From Petrachloros mirabilis ULC683 (GTDB lineage: Bacteria > Cyanobacteriota > Cyanobacteriia > Thermosynechococcales > Thermosynechococcaceae): a DNA stretch of 64,000 bases. Shown here one piece after another: positions 62,298 to 64,000 of this stretch. The notes under the pieces are model-generated. The model was given only the letters and a program-made list of their open reading frames with translations. It searched no databases and had not been told where the DNA came from. Position 1 is the first letter of the stretch, and every line of letters starts with the position of its first letter. The stretch is taken from NCBI RefSeq assembly GCF_009939295.1, contig NZ_WVIC01000023.1:1-64000 (forward strand), given 5' to 3'. The position numbers were made by a program, and so were the translations under genes.

Positions 62298-62418
62298 GTT
62301 AAGGTTTAAGTCAGAGTTAGGGTGCGATCGCACCCCATTAACCTCTACCAAATCCCCAACCCCATCAGAGCTTGGGAGATTTTTTGGCTCAAGTTAAGCA
62401 CCCTGAGGAAGACGTTGT

Positions 62419-62563
62419 CCCAATACTGTTCGGATAAGAGGAATAGACATTGCACTCGCCCCCTAAATCCCCCATTCTGGGAGACTTTGAGTTCAGAACC
62501 CCCCAATTTGGGGGGCTGGGGGGCGAATGCAAGGATGCTGAGACTTAACCGAACAGTATTGGG
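62419..62563. mobile_element. 145-bp CCCAATACTGTTCGG miniature element
   Basis: Ends CCCAATACTGTTCGG and CCGAACAGTATTGGG are a perfect 15-bp inverted repeat. Inner arms TTGCACTCGCCCCCTAAATC and GGGGGGCGAATGCAA extend the symmetry, with a CCCCCCAATTTGGGGGG hairpin. The right arm supplies the last codons of the ABC exporter gene (HPILFG and TAA). No target duplication is evident. Confidence 0.7.
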
Positions 62564-64000
62564 TGCTGTCCGGTTTGCACGGCCCACAGTTGGGCGTAAA
62601 TGCCGCCCTGGATCAGCAGATCTTCGTGCTGCCCTTGCTCCACAATCTGCCCCTGCTCCATGACGTAAATGCAGTTGGCGTGGCGAATCGTCGAAAGACG
62701 ATGGGCGATCGCAATTGTAGTTCGATTCGCCGTGATGTGATCCAATGACCGCTGAATGGCAGCTTCGGTTTCATTGTCCACCGCAGAGGTGGCCTCATCC
62801 AGAATCAGGATGGGTGGATCTTTGAGGAGTGCCCGCGCGATCGCCAATCGCTGGCGCTGCCCCCCAGAGAGCTTTTGACCGCGCTCTCCCACGATGGTGT
62901 CATAGCCCTGGGGCAAGCGCTGAATAAAGTCGTGTGCCTCGGCATTTTTAGCGGCATAGACTACTTCTTCTAGGGTGGCCTCTAGGCGGCCATAGGCAAT
63001 GTTGTCGCGCACTGTGCCGTGAAAGAGAAAAATATCTTGGCTCACCAAGCCAATACAGCGGCGCAGATCTCGCAAGTGATAGCGCTGTAAATCTACACCA
63101 TCTAGGGTAATGTGCCCCTCCTGAATTTCATAGAAGCGCAGCAGTAGCTTCACCAGAGTACTTTTGCCAGATCCGGTGGAGCCGACAATGGCAATGGTTT
63201 GTCCCGCTGGAATTTCTAAAGTCACCGAGCGAATCACGGGGTGACCTGGGTCGTAGGCAAAACTGACTTTATTCAGTTGCAAGTGGCCTTTGACCTGAGG
63301 CAGAGGTAGAGGCAAGTCGCCGGGATGGATGGTGAAGGGGGTATCCAGCAGGTGCATTACCCGTTGGGTGGAAGCCATAGCTCGTTGATACTGATCTAGG
63401 GTTTCGCCTAGGCGTGTGAGGGGCCACAGCAACCGCTGGGTGAGAAATACCAAGACGCTATAGGTGCCAACGGTGAGGTTTTCGGCAATGACTTCCATGC
63501 CCCCGTAAAGCAGGGTGGCCAGAAAGCCAAACAGGATAAAAATCCGAATTAGAGGAATAAAAGCAGCACTCAAGGCAATGGCCCGACGGTTGCTGTGGCG
63601 ATAGGCATCACTGTCTAGGCTGACTTGTTCGACTTCATAGTCTTCGGTGGTGAAGCTTTTGATGGTGGTGATGCCGCTGAGGTTATTTGACAAGCGGCTA
63701 TTTAAGATCCCGACGCGCTCGCGGACTTCGGCGTAGCGGGGGGCGAGTAACTTTTGAAATGCGATCGCACCCCAAATAATGAATGGCATCGGCAACATTG
63801 CCAGCCAAGCCACACTAGGAGCCAGCACCCAAAATGCACCCCCGATAATCACCACCGTGGTGGCCACCTGGAGTAAATCATTGGCTCCCCCGTCCAGGAA
63901 CCGCTCCAGTTGATTAACGTCGTCATTGAGAATTGAGAGCAATCGCCCCGTCGCCCGCTGCTCAAAATAGGCCAGGTCTAGCCTCTGAAGATGAGCATAG
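62545..64000 (-). CDS. ABC exporter, fused membrane and ATPase domains (partial)
   Basis: The 5' part lies beyond the window edge; the frame is open to 64000 and reads [19 protein letters not shown] at the edge, which matches the first intracellular loop of MsbA/heterodimeric-type exporters. Membrane helices are seen in the N-terminal part. The ATPase has Walker [17 protein letters not shown]-loop LVSQDIFLF, signature [14 protein letters not shown], Walker [13 protein letters not shown] and the switch His IAHRLST. Substrate unknown (lipid, peptide or drug). The C-terminus HPILFG is encoded by a miniature element. Confidence 0.9.
   Translation of the reverse strand, partial: YAHLQRLDLAYFEQRATGRLLSILNDDVNQLERFLDGGANDLLQVATTVVIIGGAFWVLAPSVAWLAMLPMPFIIWGAIAFQKLLAPRYAEVRERVGILNSRLSNNLSGITTIKSFTTEDYEVEQVSLDSDAYRHSNRRAIALSAAFIPLIRIFILFGFLATLLYGGMEVIAENLTVGTYSVLVFLTQRLLWPLTRLGETLDQYQRAMASTQRVMHLLDTPFTIHPGDLPLPLPQVKGHLQLNKVSFAYDPGHPVIRSVTLEIPAGQTIAIVGSTGSGKSTLVKLLLRFYEIQEGHITLDGVDLQRYHLRDLRRCIGLVSQDIFLFHGTVRDNIAYGRLEATLEEVVYAAKNAEAHDFIQRLPQGYDTIVGERGQKLSGGQRQRLAIARALLKDPPILILDEATSAVDNETEAAIQRSLDHITANRTTIAIAHRLSTIRHANCIYVMEQGQIVEQGQHEDLLIQGGIYAQLWAVQTGQHPILFG

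Overview
The window is a gene-dense stretch of a cyanobacterial chromosome. Support comes from phosphoribulokinase (prk), paired carboxysome shell genes (ccmK3-ccmK4), a solanesyl-type prenyl synthase, several families largely confined to cyanobacteria and plastids (UPF0367, DUF760, DUF928, DUF1995, DUF3082) and very frequent GCGATCGC (HIP1) octamers. The beta-type ccmK genes, moderate-high GC and heavy load of small G-rich dispersed repeats would fit a Leptolyngbya-like lineage, but the species cannot be fixed from this sequence. There is no rRNA, CRISPR array, prophage or complete transposase gene; one tRNA (Lys, CTT) is present.

Layout. 1-10 kb: Cas4/RecB-like Fe-S nuclease, CorA, MscS channel, IlvA, a small transaldolase-family protein, NrdR, RpiA, AI-2E family permease, class II amidotransferase. 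10.2-14.2 kb: accessory region with two attC-like inverted repeats, a DUF433/DUF5615 toxin-antitoxin pair, two small unknown ORFs, several miniature elements and a Ser/Thr kinase. 14.2-22 kb: HerA-like ATPase, tRNA-Lys, UPF0367 plus ECF-type ABC ATPase, DUF928, ccmK4/ccmK3 with a sulfotransferase-like gene, purC. 22-28 kb: envelope operon omp85-lpxC-fabZ-lpxA-lpxB. 28-37 kb: two large c-di-GMP proteins (PAS/GGDEF/EAL/FHA) flanking an RluA-type pseudouridine synthase and dihydroorotase; the first has a degenerate EAL domain and a pseudo-receiver, the second looks fully active. 37-45 kb: DUF1995 protein, ArgD, a PEP-CTERM protein with a long proline repeat, secreted unknowns, a Wzc-like tyrosine autokinase. 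45-53 kb: SMC, then an amidohydrolase gene bracketed by direct repeats of a Uma2 gene 3' end, then a truncated TIGR04255 gene. 53-64 kb: purL-purF, PHP phosphoesterase, PdxH, DUF760, prenyl synthase, DUF3082, Prk and a partial ABC exporter cut by the window edge.

The main discovery-type signal is a set of at least six families of miniature inverted-repeat elements (about 100-200 bp, one 383 bp composite), several with direct target duplications readable in the sequence: 9 bp (CTCTGTACC; TCCCTGAGT), 7 bp (TTGATCA; AATCCAG), an imperfect 10 bp (GTGTTGYCTG), 4-5 bp (CTAG; CTTAG) and TA. They are nested in each other, share G-rich cores while carrying different termini, and repeatedly sit at or against stop codons, in two cases apparently supplying the last codons of the neighbouring gene. 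One insertion has its own 'empty site' control within the window. Functionally the genes serve purine and pyrimidine synthesis, amino acid synthesis, carbon fixation, lipid A/outer membrane assembly, exopolysaccharide and c-di-GMP signalling.
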